Shown here: positions 28,605-39,475 of the stretch, in pieces
Numbering within the stretch: position 1 is the first letter of the stretch
Layout of the letters: each line of letters begins with the position of its first letter
Source: Kalaharituber pfeilii
Taxonomy: Eukaryota; Ascomycota; Pezizomycetes; Pezizales; Pezizaceae
DNA length: 64,000 nt
Direction of reading: 5' to 3'
Assembly (NCBI GenBank): GCA_015179045.1
Contig: WHUZ01000121.1
Coordinates: forward strand, 1-64,000
Notes under the pieces: model-generated
The model's database searches: none
What the model saw: only the letters and a program-made list of their open reading frames with translations
Told to the model about the DNA's origin: nothing
Position numbers and translations under genes: made by a program

Positions 28605-31264
28605 TGAAGAATTCGTTAAGGAGGGCTTTCGCTGCACATTGCGCAAGCAAGGGATCTTCCCAAAGTGATTGCGCAATCAGATAGTCACGGAGCGACTTGT
28701 GTAAAAATCTATACGACTGCCCATGACGCATGAGCGGGGCGCTAAAGTGGAGGAGCTGGGTCCGTTCGTCATCGTTGCCTAGGAAATTCTGCCACTTAGA
28801 ATCCCCCTTGCCAGCTGAGCTACCTCTTGCAGTCCCCGGGCGATAAGTTACTTCAATGGCTTTGTGGCGGTACAGCTCCAGTGCAAAGTCCCGACAAAAC
28901 TGTTCCGCATGCTCGCTAAAAGTCTCGTCACACAGCCGCTGGAATACCCGACGCTGATCACTGGTTAGTTGTATGTTGTCGAGCCGAGATTGTGCTTTGG
29001 CCAGACAATGCCCAAAAAATTGTTTGTACAAATCAACTCGATTTATGAGAATCTCATGATCCATTGATGGCTCAACTGTCATAATCATTCGAAGAAGGAA
29101 AGGATTGCTGATCATGTCACGTATTTCTGGTTGTGTCAGATAAGCTTCGTAATCGACAGCTGGTCTGCCTGTGGGTTTCGCCTGAAGGAAGCCAGAAATG
29201 TAGCTCTTGATAGTGTCGGTTGAAAGTGGTGCCAACCAGTATTCCTGCAGAAGATCACGTCTGTTTGGGGGATGGAACTTGCTGTGATAGCCGGAACCTA
29301 AGTATTCTGGTCGACTTGTAATGATAATCTTCGCTTTCCATCGAGACAGCTTATTTTTAGCGTAGAAGTTGCAGTCGCGCCGCTCAATCTCATCATAGCC
29401 ATCAAGCATGAAAACAAATCGCCGTGTACGACGGGCCAAATTGATGTCTTGTTCAGTAAAGTCTCTGTCCGAGAAGTAGGAAGCAATTAGATCTTCGCTG
29501 TCCGGTTTGGAGCTGACGGTGCTTGTGAGGGATATAAATAAGGGTATTGCGGCTTCGGTCTGCTTTGATGCCCGTTCATACTCAGACCACAGGTGACGGG
29601 CTAGGTAATGGTTGAATGTAGACTTCCCTGACCCGGCTGATCCTTGGATAAGGCAAATCTGTTTTGTTCCTCGTATGAAGTCCTGAACACACTGCAATAA
29701 ATCAACCCGCTCGTCGTCATAGGGCTGTTCTGTTGCCTCCACAGGAACGTAGAGATTATACTGGAATTCTTCCATCTCATGCTCTGTTAAATAGTCGTCT
29801 TTTAGCCGCAACAGACTTTCATCGAGTGACATTCCTAGAACCTCGCGCTGATGGGTTTCTAAGGAACATCAGTAAGATTCATGTGACTTATGAGCTTCTC
29901 CACGGTACTACGCGAGTTTATAGTAGCTAAACTTACCTAATGCTGTGACATTCTCAGGTGCGAGGCGATCCTCAATCCTCTGCAGCCTCATGTCCATCCT
30001 TTTACTAACACTGAGGTTCTCGCTTGTTACGCTTAGTAATTCTGTAACTGTATTAGCTGAAATGTTCTCTCACTTCATAAGCACCAATTCACAAAACTCA
30101 CCTTCAAACTTTGTTAAAGGAGCCATGTCTCTCGCGATTTGTGCCCAAAGGGTTTCCGCTTCCTGAATGTTGACCGATAGCTCTGTCTCAGTTAGTACTT
30201 TATTCCCAGTTCGAAAATTTTCATAACCCTACCTTTGGTCCGCTGCATCGTAGCCCTATTCGCGCATTCGCGTACAACCTGCTCCTTCTCTGCTATTTCG
30301 TCTAGCAGCGGTTGCATGACAACCAGGAACGGCTTGAGAAGATGCCCAACTTGGCCAACGACTCATAGTTAGTGCAAAAATATATGCTGTCAGTAGAAAT
30401 GTTGGGTCCTCACTTGACGCAGAATCTTTGAAATAGTCCCCCGCTTTCTTTGTGAATGCCCATACAGCATCATATAATTCCTTTAAAGATGTTTGCAGAG
30501 TGTTCTGGAAAGCGTCATCCGTTGTCATTGATTTCGGTAGATCTGCACAAATTTGCTCATAGAACTCGCATGCTGAAATTTTTTCTACAATCGTCGCAAG
30601 GGCAAATTCTAGGCGTTCCATAAATTGTAGATAATTGAGGGCAATCTTACGGTCTGGTTAGCCTGCAGTCTTGGGTTAGCCGGGAAATGGCACATACGGC
30701 TAAAATCGCTCTAGCCCCAGCCCACACCAGGGCAGTTATCTCAGGACTATGTTGAATGGCAATATCCACGATATTGGCATATTTTTCGGCACCTTCCAGA
30801 ATCCGTTGAATACGTTTGGCCACCTCGACCTCCTCCCCGTGTCGACTGGTGTACGTCCATCTGTCACGTTTTGTTTTTTCTTGTGCGCACCGCAGATCTT
30901 CAATGGCATCATCTATTTCCTTCTGCATCCGATGCAAATGTGGTCCTTGCGGTAACGCAGATGCCGTCGCTTTAGTTGCCGGAAGGATCGAGACATTTTC
31001 CGGCTCCAGTGCCACTTGAGAACCACTAGGGTGAGCCGAACTAGAAGTGGAGTGTGCTAGATGCTGTGCAATAGCATTTGTGTATTCGGTGGATGAAGGT
31101 GCTGGGGAGGCTGTGGTGCCGGAAATTGGAGTTTTATTTTTGCGCAAGGGGGACCATGATCTACGTTTTTCACCTCGCTCTGGTGGGGACAACATAGATT
31201 TATCCCCTTTCCAATACTTGATGAAGTGTCTTCCAAACCCATCCTTTTCCTTCTGTTCGGACAT

Positions 31265-31645
31265 ATTGGGGACAGGTGATTATGGCAATCTGCGGTGTTT
31301 GTGTGCTCACTAGTTATGTGGAAGATGCTATAGCTGCAATTAGTGAGTTTGTGGAGGCACTGTGGCGGTGTACACGTACGCTGTTTTTTTGTTACTGGAG
31401 GGGGAAGTTGCGAGGAGCACGGAGGGGGGTGATGCCGGAAGTGGGCTGTTGCTGAAACGGGAGGGGGGGTTATATCCGGTATGTCCTGTATATATGTGAG
31501 AAAGGGGAGGTTGGACGGTCCGATCAACCTACACTGGCAATACAGAAGTTCTCTCTCGTTGAAGAAATTGCTCCACAGCACTAGGCTATTGCGGAAGTTG
31601 CGCTGCTGGAAATACCCCGCATTCTTGGCACCCAGATGTACAGTA
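31265..31645. other. Upstream region of the NLR gene
   Basis: No gene or element seen. It should hold the promoter of the minus-strand NLR gene; no specific box can be assigned. Confidence 0.4.
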
Positions 31646-31755
31646 CTCGCTGGTTCGGAAAGTATTGGAACGTTGCATATCAAATTTGCATTATTCCAAA
31701 AGGCGAATAGCGCACACAATTTATGCAGCGTTCCAATACTTTCCGAACCAGCGAG
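31646..31755. mobile_element. Palindromic MITE, Tc1/mariner-like, TA duplication
   Basis: 110 bp with inverted ends CTCGCTGGTTCGGAAAGTAT and its complement, flanked by TA (31644-31645 and 31756-31757). It is a complete copy of the family seen at 23158-23258, in opposite orientation. It lies about 380 bp upstream of the NLR start. Confidence 0.85.
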
Positions 31756-31888
31756 TATGTGCAGTGGAGTACAAGACAAGAGCCACCTCGAATCCTTATT
31801 GATAACGGCTTGCTCATACATGCAGGCGATCAGATTGCTCCGCTGTCCGATATGGTGCAAACAGGAGTACAAAACCCTAATGTTTGTC

Positions 31889-31984
31889 TAGTCTGGTTGG
31901 CACGACCCCCGACCGGAGGGAGGGTCTGGTCCAAAAGTTTCTTTTTTAGTATGGAAGGTTCTTTAGTAGCGCCAGTTTGGCAAC
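31889..31984 (+). repeat. ~96-bp dispersed repeat, copy 1
   Basis: Starts TAGTCTGGTTGGCACGACCC and ends TTTAGTAGCGCCAGTTTGGC. It is nearly identical to the complement of 40436-40529. The end motif GCGCCAGTTTGGCAA also forms the edge and units of the array at 33475-33655. Probably a short non-autonomous DNA element. Confidence 0.75.
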
Positions 31985-32069
31985 AACCCATGTATTTACC
32001 TCATAAATGTACTTGAACGACAGTAGAAGTATAACAACAACAGTATAATTACAGCGATTCACAACTGCA

Positions 32070-32576
32070 AAATGGTCCCCTCTCTGCATCCGAAATACAA
32101 TGCCATTACTGGTAAAATTGAGACTCGAGGCCGAAAAGCGAAGCCGCTACCAGAGCAAGTCCACTGGAAGATACAGATGGCACGGGAAGCAGCTGCTCCA
32201 GAGTCCAAATCTGATTGAAGTGATGTCGATGATAAATGAGCATTTCAGTAGCATGAGGAGCTTTCTTAGAGCATGGACCGAGAACGATGACCCAGCACTT
32301 CGTGTGAGCAAACAAAATTTCTACAATTATGGTGGTGGAGCCGAGATTATAGTAGAAATGTGGTTAGGTGAATCTAAAGATGAGGGTATCAAAGGTGTAG
32401 ATATTGGGAAGATTATTAAGTGGATATTGAACATTTATGAGATGGAGATTGATGCACTACAGGCAGAAAAGGAATTGGTGCTTTACCATACTAGAAGAAA
32501 GGCAAAGCATGGTCCTATACTTGGAGGTAGTATGTTAGCGTCATTCAATGAAATGTATAAATACCTGAATAAGTGA
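32070..32576 (+). CDS. Hypothetical protein fragment next to the RecQ gene
   Basis: Two overlapping open frames. One starts at about 32072 (MVPSLHPKY, then GRKAKPLPEQ) and ends near 32218. The other, 32100-32576, includes SFLRAWTEND, NFYNYGGGAE and a helical C-terminal half ending YKYLNK. The layout (charged N-terminus, then FYNYGG and a long helical region) loosely recalls the N-terminal part of large fungal proteins of unknown function such as DUF6589 proteins, but I cannot confirm this. It converges with the RecQ-like gene. Confidence 0.4.
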   Translation, partial: KWSPLCIRNTMPLLVKLRLEAEKRSRYQSKSTGRYRWHGKQLLQSPNLIEVMSMINEHFSSMRSFLRAWTENDDPALRVSKQNFYNYGGGAEIIVEMWLGESKDEGIKGVDIGKIIKWILNIYEMEIDALQAEKELVLYHTRRKAKHGPILGGSMLASFNEMYKYLNK

Positions 32577-33474
32577 GTGCATCCCATCATCAACTTAACC
32601 TCTCCATTCTTCAGCAGTCAAGCAATTGCAGGATCCAACCTCAGAATCGGCATTAGAAGAGTGTGCAATATGTTGTCCTGGTCTTCCATGACTTCTTTCA
32701 CCTATGTAGGTCTTTTCAGTAAATAAAATACAGAATCCTTGTATGTCATGTTGTCTGGCTGCTCTGCCAAAACGTTGAACTAAAGTATCTAAATTCTGCA
32801 GATGCTGAACCTGCCACTGGATAATTCTTTCAACGTCAGGATCATTAACACCCATGCCCCAAGCAGATGTTGCAATCATAATTCTGGCTGAACCCTCACG
32901 CCAAGTTTTACAAATTATCATCTTCATTGTCTTGGATATGTCGTCATGGTAAATCGGAATAATGACTTCTGCAAGTGCACGTGGATCCGCATCCCATTGT
33001 TCTGGCCTCGGTGGCCGTATTCTTGTATTTTCAGGCAATATGCCACACAAAATACGTGCGAGCTTAGGTGCGATTTTCTTGTAATCAACATCAATAATAG
33101 TTTTGGGTATATCCTGAGCTTCTTTGAAATTCTTTGGAATGATAAATTCCAGATCACCTCCATCACCTATCCCAGTGCCCTCTATAACACAAACCGCATA
33201 ATAGAGATTGGGTCTATTTGTTGACTCAATAATTGTTATTGTATCTTTACTGACGCCACAACCTTTCTTAATCAATGATAGCTTAGGCAAAATCCAAAAG
33301 GAACTCCACACAGATGCTGGCGCAAGGTATATAATTGGCCAAAGTCTTTTCTAAATTCGCGCCCCCTAATGAACAGATGGCAAAGTCAGCAAAAGATCAT
33401 TATATTATAGTTTTGTACTACTAGTGGATTTGTGTAATGTCTGCCAGTTTAGTGACCGACCCTGGTGATGTAGC

Positions 33475-33655
33475 AAAATGAGCGTTGCCCGCCAGTTTGG
33501 CAACCAAAATGAGTGTTGCCCGCCAGTTTAGCAACCAAAACGGGCGGTAGCCACTACCAAAATGAAGGTTGGCCGCCAGTTTGGCAACCAAAATGAGCGT
33601 TGCCCGCCAGTTTGGCAACCAAAACGGGCGGACATTTCGCTAAACTGGCGCTACA
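33475..33655. repeat. Higher-order minisatellite, 31+31+22-bp pattern
   Basis: 31-bp units (AAAATGAGCGTTGCCCGCCA + GTTTGGCAACC) at 33476, 33507, 33560 and 33591. Each pair is followed by a shorter unit starting AAAACGGGCGG (33538 and 33622). Flanking ends CTGCCAGTTTAG (33440) and CTAAACTGGCGCTAC (33640-33654) are inverted, as in a MITE that has expanded internally. It lies within the RecQ-like gene intron. Confidence 0.8.
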
Positions 33656-34225
33656 CCTCCCATTTGTACCGGGAGGCAACACGAGTGGAGGCGAGGGCCT
33701 TGAGATTCGAGGGGGAGGAGCTGAGGAGGGAGGACCGAGAGAAGGAATACATGAGAGGATCGCTAGAGCATGGTGCAGAGTTGCCATTGGCGATACTGCC
33801 CTCACTCCACCGAGGAGCGGAGAAGGAAGAGTGGGAGAGGCACATAGCACAGATCGCAGACGAGGGATGGACTCCAGTATATACGGATGGGAGTATGAGG
33901 AGTGAGAAGGCGGGAGCGGGGGTATGCTGGGGAAGGACGGTGAAGTCTTTCTACATGGGGGAAGAAGCGACAGTGAACGACGCAGAGCTGGTGGCGATCA
34001 GTGAGGCGCTGGAGAGGGTGGAAGGGGAGCTAATGATAATAACAGACTCAAGGTACGCGATCAGGAGAATGAGGGCGGTGGCAGAGGGAGAGATAACACA
34101 CGACGGAGCTACACGACGGATGAGAAGAGCTTGGGAAATGAGGGTCGGCAGGGGAGACTGGGACCTAGCAGTGTTATGGGTGAAGGCTCATAAGGGGGTG
34201 GAAGGTAACGAGTCGGCGGACAATG

Positions 34226-34562
34226 TGTTGGAATGGTACATCCGTTGCATTTATGTTGCAGTTTCCTTTAATAGTAATTCACCCCGTTATCACTTGTTTC
34301 ACTTGATTATTTCATGCATATGAACCATGTCTGGCGCTTATAGTGTTTCGGTTATTATTAGCGTTGACTCACACACCTCTCGGTTGGATTATGTTTTCCT
34401 TTTCTGTCATGGTATTGAAGTCACGTTATATCTCACTTTCTGTGTATATAAGTTGGGCAATTCTGCCACTTCTTAATAGATCAGACTCAACGAGCTTGCC
34501 TTTCATTCCCTTCGTGAATACAAGCATTTACCAAAAAGACTCCGCTTATTTTGATACAAAGC
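34226..34562 (+). repeat. Probable solo LTR (Copia-like ends)
   Basis: A ~337-bp unit starting TGTTGGAATGGTACATCC and ending near TACAAAGCA, with a TATA-like GTGTATATAAG at 34438-34448. TG...CA ends and size fit an LTR. Its presence splits the LINE RNase H between ESAD and the following Ala/Lys-rich segment. The flanking 5-mers (CAATG, GCAAG) do not match well, so the call is tentative; the adjoining Mutator-like insertion may have disturbed the right edge. Confidence 0.55.
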
Positions 34563-34571
34563 AGCAAGATG

Positions 34572-35689
34572 CGGGATGTCTCCGGACAGTCCTGACTGTC
34601 CCGAAAGTTGCATAACTGACTGTCCCGTCTTGCATATGGTGCGGCTGAGCTCACCGTCTTGGTGTGGCAACTAGCGAGAATTCATTAAAAAAGCGAAGTA
34701 CCTAAATACATGATTGTGCGCAATACAGAATGATACATCATACTGATGCAGTAGAAGATACAGTGATACAATCTTGAGTCTCATTACGCTCCACACTCTC
34801 TGCCCGAGCCCGCTTTCGCTGTCTTTCTGCCATTTCAGCTCCTGACCCAAATATCTGTTCCACTATCTATATCTACTCGCAAATTGATAGATATTCCCCA
34901 TAGACATTCTTTGGCTTGTGTGTTGGTCTGGCGTTTGCGCTGTACTATATATATATTAGTACATAAGTCTTAATTAAAATATATTGACATACCTTCAGAA
35001 TTCTCTGCATCTAGTTTTCTAGTATCTCGGGGCTTGCTATGATGTACACATCCATAGCGTATACGACCTTTCTTTTCAGACCCACTTAAAGTCACCACAG
35101 CGAAGCCTTTGGTAAATGCATAGTCCTGGAGTCTATCTAAAGCCATATTTGGCCATGCATATTGCTCGCCATCCATAGGTTCTTCGCAATGTAATTCAGG
35201 CATCTCTTCTACAACCTTTATTACTACCGAAACAAGCTCCTTTTGGAAGGGTTGGGTGTGGAGTCCAGGTCTGTTTCGCACTCAAGGTACCAGTTGCAGT
35301 GGAGAGTGACATTTTAGTGGGCGCAAAGCAAGTGTAGGGCAGAAAAATTAAATAAGGACTCGTGAGTACCATATGAATATATGTATCGGCTGGAAGATAT
35401 CTGGGATGTAAAGTGCGTGAAGCCTTTGTAATTGTGTTGGAGCCTTACAAAAATGAAAATCTCAAAACCAGTAGCTACAGTGCGAATTATCAAAGAAAAA
35501 TTTTCCAGTTCGGAGAGTTAAGCACACTGATTACCCCGCATCGAAAATATCTGCCGCACCAAGACAGTCTGCCACACCAAGACAGTGAGCTCAGCCGCAC
35601 CATATGCAAGACGGGACAGTCAGTTATGCAACCTTCGGGACAGTCAGGACAGTCAGGACAGTCCAAAAGGACTGTCCGGAGACATCCCG
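34572..35689. mobile_element. Mutator-like element, ~100-bp TIRs, 9-bp duplication
   Basis: Ends CGGGATGTCTCCGGACAGTC and its complement GACTGTCCGGAGACATCCCG. The TIRs extend about 100 bp (through GACTGTCCCGTCTTGCATAT and GAGCTCACCGTCTTGGTGTG), with short CAGTCAGGA repeats near the right end. The flanks carry a perfect 9-bp duplication AGCAAGATG (34563-34571 and 35690-35698), the usual length for Mutator-like elements. Inside, only a fragment of a transposase-type DNA-binding domain remains (34970-35281, -). Confidence 0.88.
34970..35281 (-). pseudogene. FAR1-type DNA-binding fragment of MULE transposase
   Basis: A 103-residue frame starting MRNRPGLH. The middle, LQDYAFTKGFAVVTLSGSEK, followed by RIRYGCVHHSKPR, resembles the N-terminal FAR1/WRKY-GCM1-like zinc domain of Mutator-like transposases (small residues around GFAVV, then C..H). 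It ends soon after, with no DDE catalytic domain. Its place between Mutator-type TIRs supports the assignment. Confidence 0.65.
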
Positions 35690-36859
35690 AGCAAGATGGG
35701 GGACGGCACTACAGTACAAGCCGGAGATGGTGACGGAGGCGGGACAGAGACAGAATGGGAGAAGAGAGAGAGCGGGGGAGAAGAATCGACTAAATCTGTC
35801 ATATAGACCCCTCGAAAGGATAGGGCGGGACATCGGACGACTGGCGGGATTGTTGGGGGGGAAGGGCCTGAGGGCGTGGAGGTGGCACATAGGGGAGGGA
35901 GACGGCCCGGAGTGCAGGTGGTGCGGTGAGAAGGAGGAGACGACGAGCCATTTGCTGGGGGAGTGTAGAGTATGGAAGAGGAGGTGGCCAGGGGGGGAAG
36001 AACACATAAGGGGGCCCCCCGGGCAAGAGAGGGAGAGAGAGACCCGCTGCGCAAGCTGATAGACATGCTGGGAGAGTGAGAGGGGGGAGAGCGGAGAGGA
36101 GGGGGGGGGGGGGGAGGTTTCTTTATCTGAATGTACCTAACTTTTAGCTATAACATCGCCATAGCCCATTGGGCGGCATGCGATTAATGATATATAAAAA
36201 AAAAAAAAAAAAAAATCCCATTTGTACCAAACTTCTATGGGTTATAGTTATGCACTTACCAGTCACTATTAAATGGCCCTCATCAACCACCACAAAAGCG
36301 ACCACTGTACATAAAGAGTCTTTGGGAAGCCCTGCTCCAGCTGTTTGCTTGTTGTGCCTAGGAGTGCGGTATACTTTACCCTTGCGGAGCAAATGATTCA
36401 CGGAACTTTTCATATCCAATATCCTCTCTGGAGACAAGTATACCAAGTCATACTTCCCTTGAAGTATATCATCCAAGACTCTATCATTCTTCTCAAGATC
36501 CTCTTCTGTTAAGGCAATTGCATTTAGCCTATGTGCTTGACATTCTTGAACTTGATCTTCAGCCAATGCAGTAAGCAGTATGATGATGATTCTGAACTTT
36601 TTGGGACTGAGGAAACATGTTATTTGAAATGCAAGACTCTTTCCGAAACCCGTCGCTGCCACACATGCAATATCATGACCGTAGATGAGAGCTATTGCAA
36701 ATCTTAGTTGAGCCAGTTTCGTATTCTTCATAGTTCGTACTTTTGTTGTCATTGCCATGTCATTCTCATACTTTTTTGTTCGCTCCCAGCTTTGTGAAAG
36801 TGTACTCTCATTCAATACAGATCGGTTTTCGTTTTCTGTAGCCATCGCTCTATAGTTGT

Positions 36860-36930
36860 ACGACTTCTCTCTGCGAGGGGCGGTTGTGGTTCAGGCGAAA
36901 GTCTCTGCGAGGGGCGGTTGTAGTTCAGGC
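36860..36930. repeat. Two-copy ~34-bp direct repeat upstream of RecQ-like gene
   Basis: TCTCTGCGAGGGGCGGTTGT followed by (G/A)GTTCAGGCGAAAG occurs twice in tandem just upstream of the minus-strand RecQ start. It could be a promoter repeat. Confidence 0.7.
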
Positions 36931-37152
36931 GAAAGGGAAGAAGAGATTGAAGTTCATATGTACCTATACTGCTACTCAACAACTACTTTTTCGAGCAATA
37001 TGGTGGTCATTCTGGCAACATCCACATACCTAACAATTACTCAAGCTTCTAGCAATCATCATCATAATGCTCAAGATTGATTTAACGATCAGTTGATTTA
37101 ACAATTCGTTCATTTTATCTTCTATTTCACACCAAAGCGTAGTATCTAGTAT

Positions 37153-37982
37153 CTATGACATTTCTTCCACCACTAACCTCCACAATCTACTCAATTTATA
37201 GTGAAATGATGTACACTCAGCCAGATCTGCTCTACACTTAATGATCCCCCGAGAGCTTATCACCTTCTGCAGACGTAAGCTTGACTGAGGAGGCGTCCTC
37301 GGCTCCGGCTCCACCCCCATCTTTAGTTGCAAGCTCACTAGTCAATAAGCTCAACTGCATATTCCTACGTACCACCTCCGGATTATCTGGCTGTAAGCTT
37401 ACTCCACTCCTTTCTTCTGCTAGCACCTGCCCATGAGGTAATCCTTAAAGTCCCCCTCCTATGTATGTATTCAGAACACCTCCTGGAGTTGACCTCATCA
37501 GCTGAAAGAGCTCGGACAATTGTAAAAGATAATGCCCCCTCCAAGTCCTGCCCCGAAAGATAAACCTCCTCCTCCTCCAATACTAGCTCCTTCTGGACTC
37601 CCCTCTGCTATCACTACCGGTCCCATAGGTGCTGACATTCCATTATTATATTCATCAATCAACTCTTCTAACAATTTTTTCTCCTTAACATATTGAACCC
37701 ACATCTTAAAGCTACCAATCACTTCTAAGGTTGCTGTGCCAATGAGATATCCATACGCATATCAGCAGGGACCCAGTCCAAGTTCATAAAAGTATTCAGG
37801 AGCTTTCAGGGTGCATGCACTCTAGCCTTCTTGACTACTACCTTTGAAATTTACTCTCCAGAAGATTCCTCAACAACCTCTGCTGACTTAAGTGTAGCCT
37901 TAGATATAGTACCAGCAGTAGAAGGTGTAGCAGGGGTACCCTTAGAATGTCCACGTGCAGAGCCTTTTCTGCCTCCAGGCAT
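37153..37982 (-). CDS. Hypothetical spliced gene or fragment
   Basis: A start at 37982 reads MPGGRKGSARGHSKGTP and an acidic end before a GT-like donor near 37855. Further exons may include DWVPADMRMDISLAQQP (about 37775-37725), the frame 37722-37498 (WVQYVKEKKLLEELIDEY, then a Gly-rich part) and frames to 37153. The basic Gly/Ser/Thr-rich start looks like the ORF at 39673-40095. No known domain; the exon chain is a guess. Confidence 0.35.
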
Positions 37983-37992
37983 ATCTTCAGGG

Positions 37993-38060
37993 GTCTCGAT
38001 GTGGTAAAGTAAGAAGGTAGGGAATTGTCTCGATGTGGTAAAGAAAGAAGGTAGGGATCC
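37993..38060. repeat. Two-copy ~34-bp direct repeat
   Basis: GTCTCGATGTGGTAAAG(T/A)AA followed by GAAGGTAGGGA occurs twice just upstream of the start at 37982. Confidence 0.7.
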
Positions 38061-39241
38061 AGTTACAAAAGGTTCTTTGTTTGTGGGTTGTAAAGGAGTG
38101 GTTGCTTAGTTGCTAATTACTATTTTATATCGGGAAACGATCGCCTACCTAGAAACGACGCACATCTTGGCATGCCTCATGAGAAACCATTTTCACAATA
38201 TCTTTGGCAACTTAGATGCCAGTAACATCAAATAAAGTGATATAGATACAATGATGTCGGGACAACATTATCTACATATTCTATTGCCTATATTCAATAT
38301 CAAGCTCCTGCTATATCAATAAATATGTCAACAGGTCAATTTAACCCTCCTCCCTCTTACGCTCCTATATATTGCCAGTTAAATAGTACTAACATCTATG
38401 CTCTTATAGCTGCTGTCACTCACTAATGGCCATAGTATATGGTGGCATATGCTATAGGGGGGTAGGATACTTCAAGCTCTATTCGCAAGTCTAAAAGTGA
38501 GCAATTGCAGCAACTGTAGCTGTACCAATTTATACTTAGTTATAATAAATAGAAGGTACCGAGGCTGAACATACTGTTATACACTCTACAACTGCTTACA
38601 AGATTGATATAGGGCTATCTACACCTTTAGACCATCCTAGTTTACCAGTTGAAGATGATATACTCATTCCCAGCTGATATCTCTAAGAGGATAAGACATG
38701 CAGTCAAGCGGACTCCTCTAGCAAAAACCCTCACAGCTCAACCAAAATTGCATGAATATGAATTCTGAGAAGAGATTTGGATTCCCTGATGTTTGCTTAT
38801 GTAACCCACTATTTTTTCTTAATTTTTTTGCTCTTTTAATAATTTTTTTATGATTTTATTGAATAGTACTGACAGGTGATACAAGGGGTGCTCAGATACA
38901 TGTCTCACGATCTACGGCAGCCGCTGTCTCACATGAGCTGCAGCTCCCTCTGTGTTGAAATGCATACTCCCTAATCGCAATACTTTCGAACTGGTTTGCT
39001 GCTGCCTAACCTCAGATTTGCTTCCAAGACCGAATTGCCCTTCCCAGCTGTAACATATGCCCTCAATGGCTCGCCACTCGCAACCCCTGGGCCCAGATAT
39101 GCCCCTCAAACCGGCTCACTGCTCACAATCCCTGCCCCCAGATATACCCTCAGGCCTGAATATACCCTCCAAACCAGTTCACCACCGCTCTCAACACTCT
39201 AAGTTAAAGTCAAATTCAGTTGCTGAAGTACTGGCAGTTGT

Positions 39242-39475
39242 GTAGGCGGCCAGTGGAGCCCGCGAAAATACGAAAAATGCACGCGTATACGAAATGCGCT
39301 TATGCGATAAAAGCGATATGTGAGCTGACGCTGGCAGGCGGCTGTTATGAGTTCACCGCGACTGTAGTATGGAGCTGGTGGAGCGCGCGAAAAATGTGAA
39401 AAATGCAAGCGCATACGAAATGCGTATATACGACGCAAGCAGCAAGCGATATACGAGCCGACGCTGGTAGGCGGC
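39242..39475. repeat. Diverged ~100-bp direct duplication
   Basis: Two segments (about 39242-39341 and 39366-39475) share TGGAGC(C/G)CGCGAAAA, ATACGAAATGCG and GACGCTGG(C/T)AGGCGGC, with many substitutions and small indels between. Confidence 0.65.

Larger units (their letters stand above)
25602..31264 (-). pseudogene. NLR-like STAND NTPase: NACHT, pentapeptide, WD40, broken
   Basis: A fungal NLR-type signalling NTPase. Exons can be placed with an open frame: 31264-30698, 30645-30414, 30361-30233, 30182-30102, 30047-29937, then from 29858; introns are 50-78 nt, several with CTAAC-like branch sites (the first ends in AAG). The N-terminal region (about residues 90-330) is helical and resembles the N-terminal domains of fungal STAND proteins (YANIVDIAIQHSPEITALVW). 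NACHT has P-loop IQGSAGSGKST and Walker B FVFMLDGYDE. Pentapeptide-like repeats (YDLRG, ADLRF, SDLCR, ANLSE) at about 27600-27480 precede WD40-like repeats (FSPDGRLLAAAF, LSPDGKLVASGS). Damage: LINE at 27797-28604, TAG at 27545-27547 in the pentapeptide region, tail insertion at 26391-26453, LINE at about 25330-25601 near the 3' end. A ~230-bp TGTC-rich stretch at 26890-27110 is probably an intron. Confidence 0.85.
33671..36215 (+). mobile_element. 5'-truncated LINE-A in RecQ intron, itself twice hit
   Basis: Flanked by 13-bp TCCCATTTGTACC (33658-33670 and 36216-36228). Coding part: the end of the RT/connection region (RVEARALRFE), RNase H (VYTDGSM, IITDSRYAI, LWVKAHKGVEGN), then after two insertions the C-terminal region with CRWCGEKEETTSHL, and the tail CGCCATAGCCCATTGGGCGG, CATGCGATTAATGATATATA plus poly-A. 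Its sequence is interrupted from about 34222 to 35692 by a probable solo LTR and a Mutator-like element. Confidence 0.92.
32595..36845 (-). pseudogene. RecQ-like DNA helicase, transposon-filled intron
   Basis: An ATP-dependent helicase of the large fungal RecQ-like group. Exon 36845-36260 has motif I AATGFGKSLAFQ near residue 62 and motif II VVDEGHL. The next exon, from about 33366, reads REFRKDFGQLYTLRQHL; after a frame loss near 33300, where the SAT motif (III) is expected, it continues with PKLSLIKKGCG, TIIESTNRPNL, MIATSAWGMGVNDPDVERI (motif V) and LVQRFGRAARQ (motif VI), ending at 32595. The intron between the exons starts GTAAGT at 36259 and ends CATTAG near 33367; almost all its ~2.9 kb is inserted DNA. 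The frame loss and shortened SAT region mark a pseudogene. Confidence 0.85.

Noticed and set aside
34343..34615. 90-residue ORF in the probable solo LTR
   Set aside because: It crosses the LTR edge into the MULE TIR and has no domain.
35624..36066. Pro/Ser-rich minus frames near 35.6-36.1 kb
   Set aside because: Shadows of the LINE-A C-terminal coding region on the plus strand.
36144..36231. C-terminal end of the RecQ-like minus ORF (Phe run)
   Set aside because: It is translation of the LINE poly-A tail on the other strand; the real exon ends at a GTAAGT donor at 36260/36259.
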